A stretch of 64,000 bases of DNA from Nocardia vaccinii NBRC 15922 (GCF_001613305.1 NZ_BDCC01000073.1:1-64000), one strand, 5' to 3'. Positions 53,813-63,220 are shown, numbered from the stretch's first letter. Program-made: numbers and translations. Notes: generated from the sequence alone by a model not told the origin.

Positions 53813-54262
53813 ATGCTGCAAGTAGGCGACACCGCGCCCGATTTCGAACTTACCGATCAGCACGGCGAGTCCGTGCGACTCGGCACGGTGCTGGAGAAGG
53901 GGGCCGTCGTGTTGTTCTTCTATCCGGCCGCGCTCAGCCCGGGATGCACCAGGGAGGCATGCCATTTCCGCGATATCGTCGGCGAGTTCGCCGACCGTGG
54001 CGCGACGATTCTGGGGATCAGTGCCGACGATGTGGCCAAGCAGAAGCGATTCGACGACGCGCACAAGTTGGGCTATCCGCTACTGGCCGATGTCGGCGGG
54101 GCGGTCGCGCGGGAGTTCGGGATCAAGCGGCTGATTCCCGGCCTGCCCGCCAAGCGCGCCACCTTCGTCATCGGCGCCGACAAGAAGATTCTGGCCGCGG
54201 TGCACAGCGAGGTCAATATGAACGTGCATGCCGACAAAGCCCTTGCCGCCCTTGCGAAGTAG
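53813..54262 (+). CDS. bcp: Thiol peroxidase, Bcp/PrxQ type
   Basis: A 149-residue peroxiredoxin. Peroxidatic Cys45 and resolving Cys50 are in SPGCTREAC, the PrxQ spacing. The usual FYPKDDTPGC stretch reads FYPAALSPGC. The ATG has AGGAG five bases ahead; the 23 upstream codons are rejected. It reduces hydrogen and alkyl peroxides with thioredoxin. Confidence 0.92.
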   Translation: MLQVGDTAPDFELTDQHGESVRLGTVLEKGAVVLFFYPAALSPGCTREACHFRDIVGEFADRGATILGISADDVAKQKRFDDAHKLGYPLLADVGGAVAREFGIKRLIPGLPAKRATFVIGADKKILAAVHSEVNMNVHADKALAALAK

Positions 54263-54348
54263 TCGCACAGCCCGATGAGCGGGCCGATCGCCGTGCGGCC
54301 GCGACGAACACCCGCCCGCACGACGATCGCAACGCTCGAACGACTCGT

Positions 54349-54909
54349 CTACTCGCCGGATTCTATTGAACTGGAGAGTGTTTCGCGTCGATCGGGCAGA
54401 TGGACGAGGATCAGTCCGACGGCGGCGATCAGGAAGTTCTGCAGGGCGGCCGAGGAGGCGTCTACCTGCTTGTTCGCCCACATCCGGAACCATTCCCCCG
54501 CCACGGTCAGGAATCCGCCGACGAACAGCAGGGTCACCATGATCCAGCCCAGGCTCGCCAGCTTCGCCGAGGTCGCCAGACCGGCTCGCCGACCGCGGGC
54601 CAGTCCCCACCAGCCGTTCGCCGCGGCGGCCAGCAACACGAAGGCGATCAGGTACTCCCAGACGACGATCAGGATGTAGGCGACCAGGGCGACGGTGCCG
54701 TTGGTCACCGACCGCCAGTCGGTTGCCGGGTTGTGAATGGTGCGGCGCATGGAGAACACTTCGGCCACCGCGTGCCGGTTGGTGTCGGTATCGGTGCAGT
54801 TGGTCACCGCGACGATGAGATAGTAGACCCCGGTAATCGTCGCGAGCACCACCACCGCCATGTCACGACTACTCACCACATCGAGAAATCGCTTGCCGGG
54901 CAGGCTCAT
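54349..54909 (-). CDS. DUF2165 membrane protein
   Basis: A 186-residue protein with four membrane helices; stretches NCTDTDTNRHAVAEVFSM, WRSVTNGTVALVAYILIVVWEYLIA and GGFLTVAGEWFRMW match the DUF2165 family pattern. Function unknown. The start follows GGAAGGTGA. It is convergent with the peroxiredoxin gene. Confidence 0.85.
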   Translation of the reverse strand: MSLPGKRFLDVVSSRDMAVVVLATITGVYYLIVAVTNCTDTDTNRHAVAEVFSMRRTIHNPATDWRSVTNGTVALVAYILIVVWEYLIAFVLLAAAANGWWGLARGRRAGLATSAKLASLGWIMVTLLFVGGFLTVAGEWFRMWANKQVDASSAALQNFLIAAVGLILVHLPDRRETLSSSIESGE

Positions 54910-54975
54910 TCGTTCACCTTCCGATTGCTGACAGAACTTGCGGACGCAGCATCGTAGCCACGGCCGGGCCTGCTT

Positions 54976-54999
54976 ACCGTTGCTGACAACAGCAACGGT
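54976..54999 (-). terminator. Hairpin terminator after P450
   Basis: Perfect 10-base stem ACCGTTGCTG / CAGCAACGGT with loop ACAA, 26 bases past the stop of the minus-strand P450 gene. Confidence 0.8.
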
Positions 55000-55025
55000 C
55001 CGTGCGGCGGGGCGAGCGCTCGGAC

Positions 55026-56345
55026 TCAGGGCATCGTGATGTGCTCGTTTCGCACGTTCAGCGGGGCGGTGGCCGGGAAGGTGACCGGCAGGGCGGTCAA
55101 GGCGCGATGGAAGGGACCGGGGCGCCAGGAGGGTCCGCCCTCGGAGGCGTCGAAGCGAATCTCGGGGAGAGCGTCCAGGAGTTGATCGATGGCGTCCTGG
55201 GCGATCAGGTAGGCCAGCGACTGGGCGGGGCAGGCGTGCGGGCCGATACCCCAGGCCAGATGAGCGCGGTTTCCGGTCATTGCGGCCGAGCGGATGGCCG
55301 GATCGTTGTTGCAGGCGGCCATGCTGATCACCACCGGTTGATGTGCGGGCAGCCAGATGTCCTCGATCAGGATCGGCTGCCGGGGGTAGCTCACCAGGAA
55401 ATTCGCCAGCGGCGGGTCGTTGAACAGCACCTCGTCCAGCGCATCGCGCGAGGACAGGTTCCCGCCCAGCACACTGCCGCCGAAACGGTCGTCGGCCAGG
55501 ACCAGCAGCAGGGTGTTGACGATGAAGTTCAGCTCGAACTCGATCCCGGTCCCGTACACCTGCGAGACGTGGTGCGAGACCTCCACATCGTCCAGGCCCG
55601 AAGGGTGCTGCTGCAGCGTCGAGGTGATGTCGTTACCCGGGGTGTTTCGTTTGAGCGTCACCAGATCCATCAGCGCCTGGCCGAGCATCTGACTGCCCTT
55701 TTCCGCGTCGACCCCCTCGAGCATGGCCGCGGTGCCGGCGGCGACCTGCTGGCCGATCTCCGGCGGGCAGCCGAGCATCGCGTTGACCACCTCGAATACC
55801 AGGGGGTAGACGTACTGGCTGATCAACTCCGCGCGACCGTCCTGGCAGAAGCCGTTGATCAGCGGAATCGCGATCTCCTCGACGATATCGTGCATCGCGT
55901 ACAGATCCACCGCCTGCACGCTGGCGGTGATGGCGCGCCGGTACCGGTCGAATTCGGCTCCGGCGCAACGACTCGCCATCGGACGCCATTCCAGCAGCGG
56001 CAGGACCGGGCAGTTTTGCGGCACCGTCCGCTGCCACGTTCGCGGATCGGCGGGAAAGTGTTCCGGATCGTTCAGGATCCGCACCGCGGCGCGATAACCG
56101 ATCACCAGCGTCGCCGGGACGCCGGGGGCCAGTTCGACCGGGGCCAGCGAGCCGTATCGCTTCCGCATCTCGGCATAGACGCGGTGCGGGTCGTCGGCGA
56201 ATTCGGGGGTGTGCAACGGAACTCGGGGACCGTCGGTATCGGTCGGTGAACCATGGGCGCGCGAATCGTGGGCGACGGGGCACGATCTGGCGCGCTCCTG
56301 GGACTGCGGCGTACTCAAGGACAACTCCAGACTTTCGGATTTCAC
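55026..56345 (-). CDS. Atypical cytochrome P450 without EXXR arginine (CYP157-like)
   Basis: About 439 residues from a GTG (VKSESLELS); the longer frame to 56462 is possible, and the start is uncertain because no good ribosome site is seen. The heme loop is present (AWGIGPHACPAQ, Cys372), with Trp in place of the usual Phe and Ala in place of the usual Gly. Two normally invariant features are missing. The K-helix reads EVLFNDPP (Glu305) instead of EXXR, and the I-helix stretch VYGTGIEFELNF lacks the acid-threonine pair. Streptomyces CYP157 enzymes, found in conservons, also lack EXXR; no conservon genes are visible here. Substrate and redox partner unknown. Confidence 0.85.
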   Translation of the reverse strand: MKSESLELSLSTPQSQERARSCPVAHDSRAHGSPTDTDGPRVPLHTPEFADDPHRVYAEMRKRYGSLAPVELAPGVPATLVIGYRAAVRILNDPEHFPADPRTWQRTVPQNCPVLPLLEWRPMASRCAGAEFDRYRRAITASVQAVDLYAMHDIVEEIAIPLINGFCQDGRAELISQYVYPLVFEVVNAMLGCPPEIGQQVAAGTAAMLEGVDAEKGSQMLGQALMDLVTLKRNTPGNDITSTLQQHPSGLDDVEVSHHVSQVYGTGIEFELNFIVNTLLLVLADDRFGGSVLGGNLSSRDALDEVLFNDPPLANFLVSYPRQPILIEDIWLPAHQPVVISMAACNNDPAIRSAAMTGNRAHLAWGIGPHACPAQSLAYLIAQDAIDQLLDALPEIRFDASEGGPSWRPGPFHRALTALPVTFPATAPLNVRNEHITMP

Positions 56346-56615
56346 ATCTGCTGCAGTACTGCACCGGGTCGAATCATTGCTGCGGCGATCATCATCGAAC
56401 GCTCCCCGGCAACGACCGGTCGATGGTACAGCCGGGTCCGCAACTATGCGCAAAGGCATCAAAACCGGCCTGCCGGAATCTTTTTCCGTCTTGTCGTGTC
56501 ATATCAGCAAATGTGCAGGTAACGATGCGGCGCGGTGCGCTCACCGCACCCCCGCCGCTGTCTCGATTGTGACCAATGGCCGATATGTGCAGGGGCACAA
56601 GATCTTTACGAGGAA

Positions 56616-56656
56616 CGGCATCGGCGCACCCGCGAGGTGCGAGTGCGCCGATGCCG
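56616..56656 (-). terminator. Hairpin terminator after phosphotransferase gene
   Basis: Perfect 13-base stem CGGCATCGGCGCA / TGCGCCGATGCCG with a 15-base loop, 14 bases past the stop of the minus-strand gene. An inner GCACC / GGTGC stem is an alternative fold. Confidence 0.8.
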
Positions 56657-56670
56657 TCGCGGAAGGGAAT

Positions 56671-57843
56671 TCAGACGCCCAACGCGCCCAGTGAGTCGTG
56701 GTCGTCGATCGCGGTGGTGATGCGTTTCAGCAACGTCAGACAGGTCTCGTTCGACTGCATCCTCGGCTGATACGCCGCACGGCCGATCGTGAAAGCCCAA
56801 GCGGCATAAGCGAACATCGACTGCTGCCGATACAACAGCCAGGCATCGTCGAACGAGGGCGCGGCGCCTCCGGCCCGCGCCAGCTCCTCCAGATACGCCC
56901 GCAACAGTTCACGATCCCAGGCACGCCGGTCCTCGGGCTCGCAGCCGGAATTGACGGTATAGGCGAAGTCGTGCGCCCAGCCGCCGCGCATCACCACCTG
57001 CCAGTCCACATATCCCATCCGGCCCTCGCCGGTCCGATACGTCTGCCCGATGTGCGGATCGCCGTGCAGCAGTGTCGCGGGCATATCCTCGGTCGCGATC
57101 GCGATGGCCCGCTCGACACCGGCCCACAGCCGGTCCGCCTGTCCGTGCAGGCTCTCGGGGACGACCTCCTGCGCCCGGCTCAGGCCGACCTCACAGCGTT
57201 TGCGCATATCGATTGCGGCGAGGTAGGCGTCGAGCATGTAGGCCGGGGTGTTCAGCACCCCGATCGCCGGATTCTCCCAGAACGTCCCGTGCAACCGGGC
57301 GAGATTGCGCACCAGATCCTCGATCTGGTCGCGGGCGATCGGCGCGGTCGGCTCGCTGAACACCGCGCCCCGGGTGGCCGCGATATCCTCCATCAGCGCG
57401 ATGGAGCGCCAGGACGCCGGATCCGACGCGCCCCAGTAGCCGATCGGCGCCTCCATCTCCACGCGCGGCCGGAAATCCTTGAAGAACCGGGTCTCGCCGT
57501 CGATCATCTTGCCGCCCCCCAGCAGAATGCGCTGACTGAACGCCGGCGTCGTCTTCGCGAACAGCTCCCGCGGCAAGCCCGCCTCGGTTCCCGCATCGTT
57601 GTACTCGACCCGGATCGCCACACGCGTGGACGTACCGCGGCTGCCATTCGAGGTGTCGAAGGACAGCACTCGCGCGTCGGGGACCTCGCGGCACAGCACG
57701 GCGGTCAGCCATTCGGGTGTGACGGACTCGCCGGAGACCGGAACATCTTGGAGTGACCGAGCTTTCGGCCGCGTGATCGTCTCGCCCGCCATATGTGCAC
57801 CGACGGTGACCGATCGCCCGAGCAACCAGAGCTTGTGGTTCAT
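56671..57843 (-). CDS. APH/ChoK-like phosphotransferase
   Basis: A 390-residue kinase-like protein of the aminoglycoside phosphotransferase/ecdysteroid-kinase-like group. The catalytic loop is LLHGDPHIGQTY and the metal-binding Asp is in GYVDWQVV. The N-lobe carries RVAIRVEY and ELFAKTTP with the probable ATP-contact lysine. The start MNHKLWLLG has CGAGG seven bases ahead. Members of this group are common near P450 and acyl-CoA genes in mycobacteria and relatives; the acceptor is unknown. Confidence 0.85.
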   Translation of the reverse strand: MNHKLWLLGRSVTVGAHMAGETITRPKARSLQDVPVSGESVTPEWLTAVLCREVPDARVLSFDTSNGSRGTSTRVAIRVEYNDAGTEAGLPRELFAKTTPAFSQRILLGGGKMIDGETRFFKDFRPRVEMEAPIGYWGASDPASWRSIALMEDIAATRGAVFSEPTAPIARDQIEDLVRNLARLHGTFWENPAIGVLNTPAYMLDAYLAAIDMRKRCEVGLSRAQEVVPESLHGQADRLWAGVERAIAIATEDMPATLLHGDPHIGQTYRTGEGRMGYVDWQVVMRGGWAHDFAYTVNSGCEPEDRRAWDRELLRAYLEELARAGGAAPSFDDAWLLYRQQSMFAYAAWAFTIGRAAYQPRMQSNETCLTLLKRITTAIDDHDSLGALGV

Positions 57844-58340
57844 GCGCTTGCCTCGATTCCGAACTACGACAACACTGACGCGCCCCGCCGACCCCCGCCG
57901 GTCGGCGCCCGCAGACAGTACCCCATGAGTTCGGAATACGTTGCCCGACAATGATCTTGCCCCACAAGTGCGCTCGGCACGAGAAGGCCTCCCACCGCTG
58001 ACGAGCGTCGCCGGACGGCATCGGCGACGCTCGATAATACGAATATCACTGTGGCACATTCACATTCGTGTCCACAGGCTCCGAATGCGGTTCTGCTCAA
58101 CCGGCCCGCGGCGGGAGAATCTCCCCTCCGATGGAACGTATACGCCTCGGGTCGAGTCCGGCCGCCCGCGCGGCGGGATGAGCACAGTACATCAGCGAGC
58201 ACGTCGTTCCGCCGCCATCGCTATTCGGCCCCCACTTCGAGAATTTTGATCCCATAAACAGAAATGCTGTTCTACATTCAGTAAGAGTCGTGTTCTATCC
58301 GTGACGGAAGATTCGACCACGCCCACGGAAGGGAGCCGAC
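57844..58340. other. Intergenic region with dyads
   Basis: 497 bases between divergent genes. It holds a perfect 10-base inverted repeat GAGCGTCGCC / GGCGACGCTC (58003-58012 and 58023-58032), a TGTGG / CCACA dyad nearby, and a direct repeat TGTTCTA at 58268 and 58291, just before the cupin-like gene. No coding sequence is convincing. Confidence 0.5.
58003..58032. repeat. Perfect inverted repeat (possible hairpin or operator)
   Basis: GAGCGTCGCC and its complement around a 10-base spacer. It is followed by AT-rich GATAATACG, which could be a -10 for plus-strand transcription. Confidence 0.5.
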
Positions 58341-58742
58341 ATGCCGCATGCACGTCCCGAGGATCTGCCGCCCGGCGGAGGCGGCCGCTGGCCTCGCAGC
58401 GCCCAGGGGTTCAGCTCGGAACGCTGGGGCGATATGGAGGTCGGATTCACCCGTGCGGCCGGAGCGCGCGATTGTACCGAGCTCTACCGCGCCGGTGGCA
58501 TGCCGGGCGGGGTATGCCCTTGCCCGCATTACGGTTACATCTTCTCCGGAACCATCCGGGCCACCTATCCCGGTACCGGCATTCCCGACGAGACCGCCAC
58601 CTCGGGCGAGGCGTACTTTTTTCCCGCAGGCCATGTCCTGATCTACGAGGAGGCCACCGAGGCGCTCGAGATCAACCCGGCATTCGCTCTGGGGCAGTGC
58701 ATGGACGCCATCGAACGAGCCGCCGCCCGCGGCGCGAGGTAG
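58341..58742 (+). CDS. Cupin-like hypothetical protein
   Basis: A 133-residue protein that appears to be a small beta-barrel of cupin type: CPHYGYIFSGTIRATY and EAYFFPAGHVLIYEEATEALEINP match the two conserved barrel segments, though the usual second metal histidines are only partly kept. The start has GGGAG five bases ahead. Function unknown. Confidence 0.72.
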   Translation: MPHARPEDLPPGGGGRWPRSAQGFSSERWGDMEVGFTRAAGARDCTELYRAGGMPGGVCPCPHYGYIFSGTIRATYPGTGIPDETATSGEAYFFPAGHVLIYEEATEALEINPAFALGQCMDAIERAAARGAR

Positions 58743-58868
58743 CGCTCCGGAGCAGCCTGCTGTGGCTCGGATACGCTGTCCGCCAGATGGTTCGAGCGTC
58801 CTCGGGCGCGGTCCCGTTCACCGGAACACAGGGTGTCCGAGACGGTTCGCCGCGCGATACTGGCGCTC

Positions 58869-59711
58869 ATGAGCGTTGACGCGGCTGTCCCGGCCGAACC
58901 AGATCTGTCGAGGTACGGCCCGTGGGCGGTGATCGCCGGCGGGTCCGAGGGAGTCGGGGCGGAATTCGCGCGGCAGCTCGCGGGCGAGGGCGTGAATGTG
59001 GTGCTGGTTGCCCGCAAGCCGGGGCCGTTGGCGCGGGTCGCCGGGACCTGCCGCGCCCTCGGCGTCGAAGTACGCACGCTCGCGGTCGATCTCACCGACG
59101 GCGGGGTCGATTCCGTGCTCGCGGCGACCGCGGATCTCGAGGTCGGCCTGCTGATCTGCAATGCCGGGGCCAATACACACAGCACGGAATTCCTGAACGG
59201 AGATCCGCGCGAATTCCGGCGCGTGATCGATCTGAATATCACCGCGACGCTCGCGCTCGTCCACCATTACGGGCGTCTCCTGCGGGATCGGCAGCGTGGC
59301 GGCATTCTGCTGGTCGGGTCGCTGTCGGAGTATGCGGGTTCGGTGCGGCACACCGTCTACGGCGGGGCCAAGGCATTCGTGCGCATCTTCGGCGAAGGAC
59401 TGTGGCTCGAGCTGCGCGAGCACGGCGTGGACGTGCTGACCCTGATACTCGGCGTCACCCGCACACCGGCCATGGAGCGGGTCGGGCTGAACTTCGACAC
59501 CCCGGGCATGGTCGTGTCCGAGCCCGCGGATGTCGCCCGAGAAGGGTTGGCGCACCTGGCACACGGCCCCGTCCACGTGGTCAGCGGTAACGAGAAGGCC
59601 GTCGCGTGGCGCACCGGCCCGGACCGGGCGAGGATCGTACTGACCACGCACAACGCCATGACCGGCCTGCTGAACCGCGAGCCTTCCGCCGATGCGGCCC
59701 GCCATGGATGA
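58869..59711 (+). CDS. Short-chain dehydrogenase/reductase
   Basis: A 280-residue SDR. Cofactor motif AGGSEGVGAEFARQLA (near residue 24), NAG in LICNAGAN, catalytic Ser in LVGSLSEYAG, Tyr and Lys in VYGGAKAFV. A GTG 36 bases upstream is an alternative start. The gene overlaps the SnoaL-like gene, so they are probably made together. Confidence 0.88.
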   Translation: MSVDAAVPAEPDLSRYGPWAVIAGGSEGVGAEFARQLAGEGVNVVLVARKPGPLARVAGTCRALGVEVRTLAVDLTDGGVDSVLAATADLEVGLLICNAGANTHSTEFLNGDPREFRRVIDLNITATLALVHHYGRLLRDRQRGGILLVGSLSEYAGSVRHTVYGGAKAFVRIFGEGLWLELREHGVDVLTLILGVTRTPAMERVGLNFDTPGMVVSEPADVAREGLAHLAHGPVHVVSGNEKAVAWRTGPDRARIVLTTHNAMTGLLNREPSADAARHG

Positions 59712-60171
59712 CGCCCTGGCCCGGCTGGAGCGGCGCATCCAGCGCGTCGAGGACGAACTCGCCGTGCTGCGCCTGCTCACCTCCTACGGACCGCTCGCCG
59801 ACGCGGGAAGCGCCGACGCCGCCGAATTGTGGGCCCAGGACGGCGAATACGACGTGGACGGCCGCCGCATGCGCGGCCGCGACGAAGTGCGCGCGATGAT
59901 CCGATCCGATGCGCATCAGCGGATCATCGGCACCGGCAGCGCGCACTTCTTCGGCCCGCCGAGTATCAGTGTCGACGGCGACGAGGCCGTCGCGGTCTGT
60001 GAGTCGATCCTGGTGCGGCACAACGAGAACGGCCCCTACATCTGGCGCGCCGGGGCACATCGCATCCGGCTGCGGCGCACCGCCGACGGATGGCGCATCG
60101 TGCACCGGATCAGCCGCCCGCTGGACGGCAGTGCGGCCACCCGGCAGGTCCTCACCGATTCGCAGGACTGA
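59704..60171 (+). CDS. SnoaL-like/NTF2-fold protein
   Basis: A 155-residue protein of the SnoaL-like domain (cystatin-like alpha+beta barrel): helix with ELAVLRLLTSYGPLADAGSADAAELWAQDGEYDVDG, then GAHRIRLRRTADGWRIVHRISR. The ATG (MDDALARLERR) overlaps the SDR stop; an ATG four codons earlier is possible. The fold hosts isomerases, hydrolases and dehydratases. It is likely to work with the SDR on one substrate. Confidence 0.82.
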   Translation: MDDALARLERRIQRVEDELAVLRLLTSYGPLADAGSADAAELWAQDGEYDVDGRRMRGRDEVRAMIRSDAHQRIIGTGSAHFFGPPSISVDGDEAVAVCESILVRHNENGPYIWRAGAHRIRLRRTADGWRIVHRISRPLDGSAATRQVLTDSQD

Positions 60172-60178
60172 ACGAGCG

Positions 60179-60231
60179 AGCCGGGACCGGCCACCCCTCG
60201 CATATTCCGCCGCGAGGGCCGGGTCCCGGCT
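60179..60231. terminator. Long bidirectional hairpin
   Basis: Outer arms AGCCGGGACCGGCC and GGCCGGGTCCCGGCT pair with one bulged G; an inner CCTCGC / GCGAGG stem completes it. It stands between the convergent SnoaL-like and NmrA-like genes. Confidence 0.78.
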
Positions 60232-60268
60232 GCGCGAGCTCCGACGACCAGCGCCGTCTCCTACCCGC

Positions 60269-61165
60269 TCATACCCGCACCGCCGGCGCCAGAACCTGTT
60301 CGCACCACTCCCGGAAGGTGGTCGGGGTCGTATTCTCCGGAGTCCGGGGCACTCCCTCGTTGATGCCCTCGCTCACCGCGCGCATCATCTCCAGATAACC
60401 GCGCACGATCGGCGCCGGCAGCCCGTATCCGGTCAACGAGTCCCGGAACTGTTCGAAACTCTGGTGCACGTACCGAATCCGGCGGCCCAGCACCTCGGAC
60501 ATGGTGTGCGCCATATCGTTCGGCGACAGGTCCGCCGCGCCGAGCACCGGCACCTCGCCCGTGCCGGTCCAGGACCGGTCGAGCAACAGCCGCGCGCCGA
60601 CCGCGCCGATATCGCGGGTCGGGGCGATGGGCAGCCGCTGGCCCGGGTCGATGGTGTCGGTGAACACACCCTGCTCCCGGATCGAATTCACCTGTCGCAG
60701 AAGGTTGTCCATGAAAGTCGGGTTCGCCAGCGCGCGATAGGCCACGCCGGTGCTCGCGATCAGGTCGTCCATGGCCAGCGAGGCGGTCACATGACCTGCG
60801 CGGCCCGCGGCGGCCGTGCCGCGCCCGAGCGCCGAGACGCCGACGACGTGTCCGACTCCGTGCGCCGCGAACGCCTCGGCCGCGGGCCGGGTGAACCCGG
60901 AGTACATGGCCTCGAGGCTGGGCGCTCGGTGGTCCGACGGCACCAGCCAGAACACCGCGTCCGCACCCACGAAGGCACGGTCCAGCACCTCGCGGTCACC
61001 GTGCGAACCGGCGACGACCTCGACCCGATCGCGGATCGCATCGGGCAGCCCGCTCGGATCGCGGACGATGACACGCACCAGCTCGCCGGTCTTATCCTGC
61101 TGGGCGACAACGATTTCCAATACCCGGCTGCCGATCTTGCCGGTGGGAGTGGTGATGACGATCAT
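60269..61165 (-). CDS. NmrA-like NAD(P)-binding protein
   Basis: A 298-residue atypical SDR. It begins MIVITTPTGKIGSRVL, the NmrA/QOR2 type of nucleotide-binding motif, and continues with GADAVFWLVPSD, HVVGVSALGRG and FMDNLL. The upstream 29-residue extension is rejected. Such proteins act as quinone/azo reductases or redox sensors. It diverges from a LysR gene 67 bases away. Confidence 0.85.
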   Translation of the reverse strand: MIVITTPTGKIGSRVLEIVVAQQDKTGELVRVIVRDPSGLPDAIRDRVEVVAGSHGDREVLDRAFVGADAVFWLVPSDHRAPSLEAMYSGFTRPAAEAFAAHGVGHVVGVSALGRGTAAAGRAGHVTASLAMDDLIASTGVAYRALANPTFMDNLLRQVNSIREQGVFTDTIDPGQRLPIAPTRDIGAVGARLLLDRSWTGTGEVPVLGAADLSPNDMAHTMSEVLGRRIRYVHQSFEQFRDSLTGYGLPAPIVRGYLEMMRAVSEGINEGVPRTPENTTPTTFREWCEQVLAPAVRV

Positions 61166-61200
61166 GCTTCGAGTCTCGGCATCCGGGCGCGAACGGTCCA

Positions 61201-61225
61201 ATACCCTTGCCGAAAATTGATACCC
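61201..61225. promoter_or_regulatory. LysR-type divergent promoter element
   Basis: ATACCC occurs at 61201-61206 and again at 61220-61225 in the 67-base region between NmrA-like and LysR genes. Spacing of 19 bases and position close to the LysR start suggest regulator half-sites. Confidence 0.35.
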
Positions 61226-61232
61226 TGAAGGC

Positions 61233-62042
61233 ATGGATTTCGATCTGCGCAAGCTTCGCTACTTCGTCGCGGTGGCCGAGCAGCGGCATTTCGGCCGGGC
61301 GGCCGAGCGGCTGTACATCGCGCAACCGGTGCTCAGCCGTCAGATCAGAGCCTTCGAAGAGGAACTCTCCTGCGCGCTGCTCGAGCGAACCACCCGTAGT
61401 GTGGCGCTGACCCCGGCCGGTGAGCAGCTCTACCGCGAGGCGCCGGGACTGCTCGCGGCGGTCGATGCCGCGGTGCGCCGGGTGCACGACGTCGACCACG
61501 GCGTGCAGCGGCTCGTGGTGGCCTTCTCCCCCGGACTCCATGTGTCCGAGGCGATTCGGGCGTTCGCCGCGCGCCATCCGGACGTCGAGACCGACCTGAT
61601 CCCGGTGCGCTGGTGGGAGCCGGACACCCCGCTGCGGGACGGCCGCGCACAGGTCGGTTATCTGCGCCGACCGTTCGACGATTCGGGAATGCGCACCATA
61701 TCCATCGGCCACGAATCCCGCGTCGCCTGTATGCCCGCCGCGCACCCGCTGGCCTCCCGCGGCGAGCTCACCCGCGCGGAACTCGACGGTGAGCGCCTGC
61801 TCGACGCCACAGCACGCCGCACCGCCTCACTCGAGGAGAAGTTCGAGCTCATCGCCGCCGGACACGGCATCGCCATCGTCCCGTCGAGCGTCGCGCGAGC
61901 CTACTCGCGTGCCGATCTGGTGAGCCTGCCGCTCACCGATGTCCCGGCCATCGAGACCTGTCTGGCGGCTCCCGTGGACCGCCGCGAGAAACCGGTCCGC
62001 GAATTCCTCGACATCGCCACCGCGACACTGCGAGAGAGCTGA
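61233..62042 (+). CDS. LysR-family transcriptional regulator
   Basis: A 269-residue LysR protein: helix-turn-helix at about 17-60 (HFGRAAERLYIAQPVLSRQIRAFEEEL), substrate domain to the end. It is shorter than the usual 300 residues, with a compact effector domain. It probably controls the divergent NmrA-like gene. Confidence 0.9.
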   Translation: MDFDLRKLRYFVAVAEQRHFGRAAERLYIAQPVLSRQIRAFEEELSCALLERTTRSVALTPAGEQLYREAPGLLAAVDAAVRRVHDVDHGVQRLVVAFSPGLHVSEAIRAFAARHPDVETDLIPVRWWEPDTPLRDGRAQVGYLRRPFDDSGMRTISIGHESRVACMPAAHPLASRGELTRAELDGERLLDATARRTASLEEKFELIAAGHGIAIVPSSVARAYSRADLVSLPLTDVPAIETCLAAPVDRREKPVREFLDIATATLRES

Positions 62043-62074
62043 TCGGACCGCTCCCCAGCCAATTCGGCTGCGGC

Positions 62075-62968
62075 TCAGCGCAGTTCGGCGATCACCTCTG
62101 CCAGTGCGCGCATCCGGGACTCGGATACCGAATAGTGTGTGATGCCGTACTCGTCCCGATAGTGCCGCAGGGTGTCGGCGATATCGCGGGCCGTGCCGTG
62201 CAGAACGCCGGGCAGGTAGCGGTACTGCTCCTCGGTCAGGGCCGGATTGAACATGCGCACCATCGTCAGATCGGACTCGTGGCCGTCCAGCTCGACGCCC
62301 TGGACGGTCAGGCCCAATTCGAGGTCGGCGAGACGATTCCCGGCGGCCTCGCGAACGAACTCCACGCGCCGGGCGAGCGCGGCGACTCCGGTAGCGTCGG
62401 AGTCGATATCCGCGCCGACGCGCACCCCGGCCATCGCGACCGTATCGGCGTACTCGGCGGCAACCCGGAGCAAACGATCACCGGCACCGGCCACCAACAC
62501 CGGAATCGGGTGCGGCAGCGGCGGTTCATGGTCGTTCGCGAACAGCTTGCGGATCTCGGTGAGAGTGTCGGCCAGATTCTCGATCCGCTGCCGGCCGCCC
62601 GGGAAAGGCAGCCCGGCGACCTCGAATTCGGGCTTGGCGAAATCCGGTCCCGCGCCGATGCCGAAATCGAATCGCCCCTCGGTGAGCAGGCCCATACTCG
62701 CCACGTCGCGGGCCAGCAGGGCGGGGCGGTAGAAACCGGAGTTGAGCACCATCGTGCCGACCCGCACCCGGTTGGTCGCCTCGGCCATGCTGATCAGCGC
62801 CGGAAACGGGGAGACCATGCCCAGATGGTCGGCCACCTGAACCACGTCGAAGCCCAGATCCTCGGCCTGACGTGCCCGGTCCTGCCACTCGCGGCGCGTG
62901 CTGGTCGCCGTTATTCCGACCGCGAACCGAAAAGGCCGCGCGGTCAAGTCATTTCGATTGTCTTCCAC
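62075..62968 (-). CDS. LLM-class flavin/F420-dependent oxidoreductase
   Basis: A 297-residue luciferase-like monooxygenase-fold protein of the F420-dependent TIGR03621 kind: RQAEDLGFDVVQVADHLGM at the N-terminus, GTMVLNSGFYRPALLARDVASM, LTEGRFDFGIGAG and PVLVAGAGDRLLRVAAEYAD. I take GTG (VEDNRNDLT) as start; 34 more upstream codons are possible but poor. Natural substrate unknown. Confidence 0.85.
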   Translation of the reverse strand: MEDNRNDLTARPFRFAVGITATSTRREWQDRARQAEDLGFDVVQVADHLGMVSPFPALISMAEATNRVRVGTMVLNSGFYRPALLARDVASMGLLTEGRFDFGIGAGPDFAKPEFEVAGLPFPGGRQRIENLADTLTEIRKLFANDHEPPLPHPIPVLVAGAGDRLLRVAAEYADTVAMAGVRVGADIDSDATGVAALARRVEFVREAAGNRLADLELGLTVQGVELDGHESDLTMVRMFNPALTEEQYRYLPGVLHGTARDIADTLRHYRDEYGITHYSVSESRMRALAEVIAELR

Positions 62969-63220
62969 GTCCGTCCACCGTAGTCGCGAGCGGGGTGGAC
63001 GGCATCCGATTACTTCCGCGATCTCCCTGCCCGCCGCCGGACAACGCGCATCGCACGCCGCGGACCGCATCGTCGAGCGGGCGGCTCGGCTCGTCGGGCG
63101 GTTGGGGCACCTCGCGTTCGCCTGATCCGTACCGCACTAGCGTGGACATGTCCGTACATCGACGTTCCGGACACTCGGCGTCGGCACGTCGCACCGCGTA
63201 CATCCACGAGAGGAATTCCG

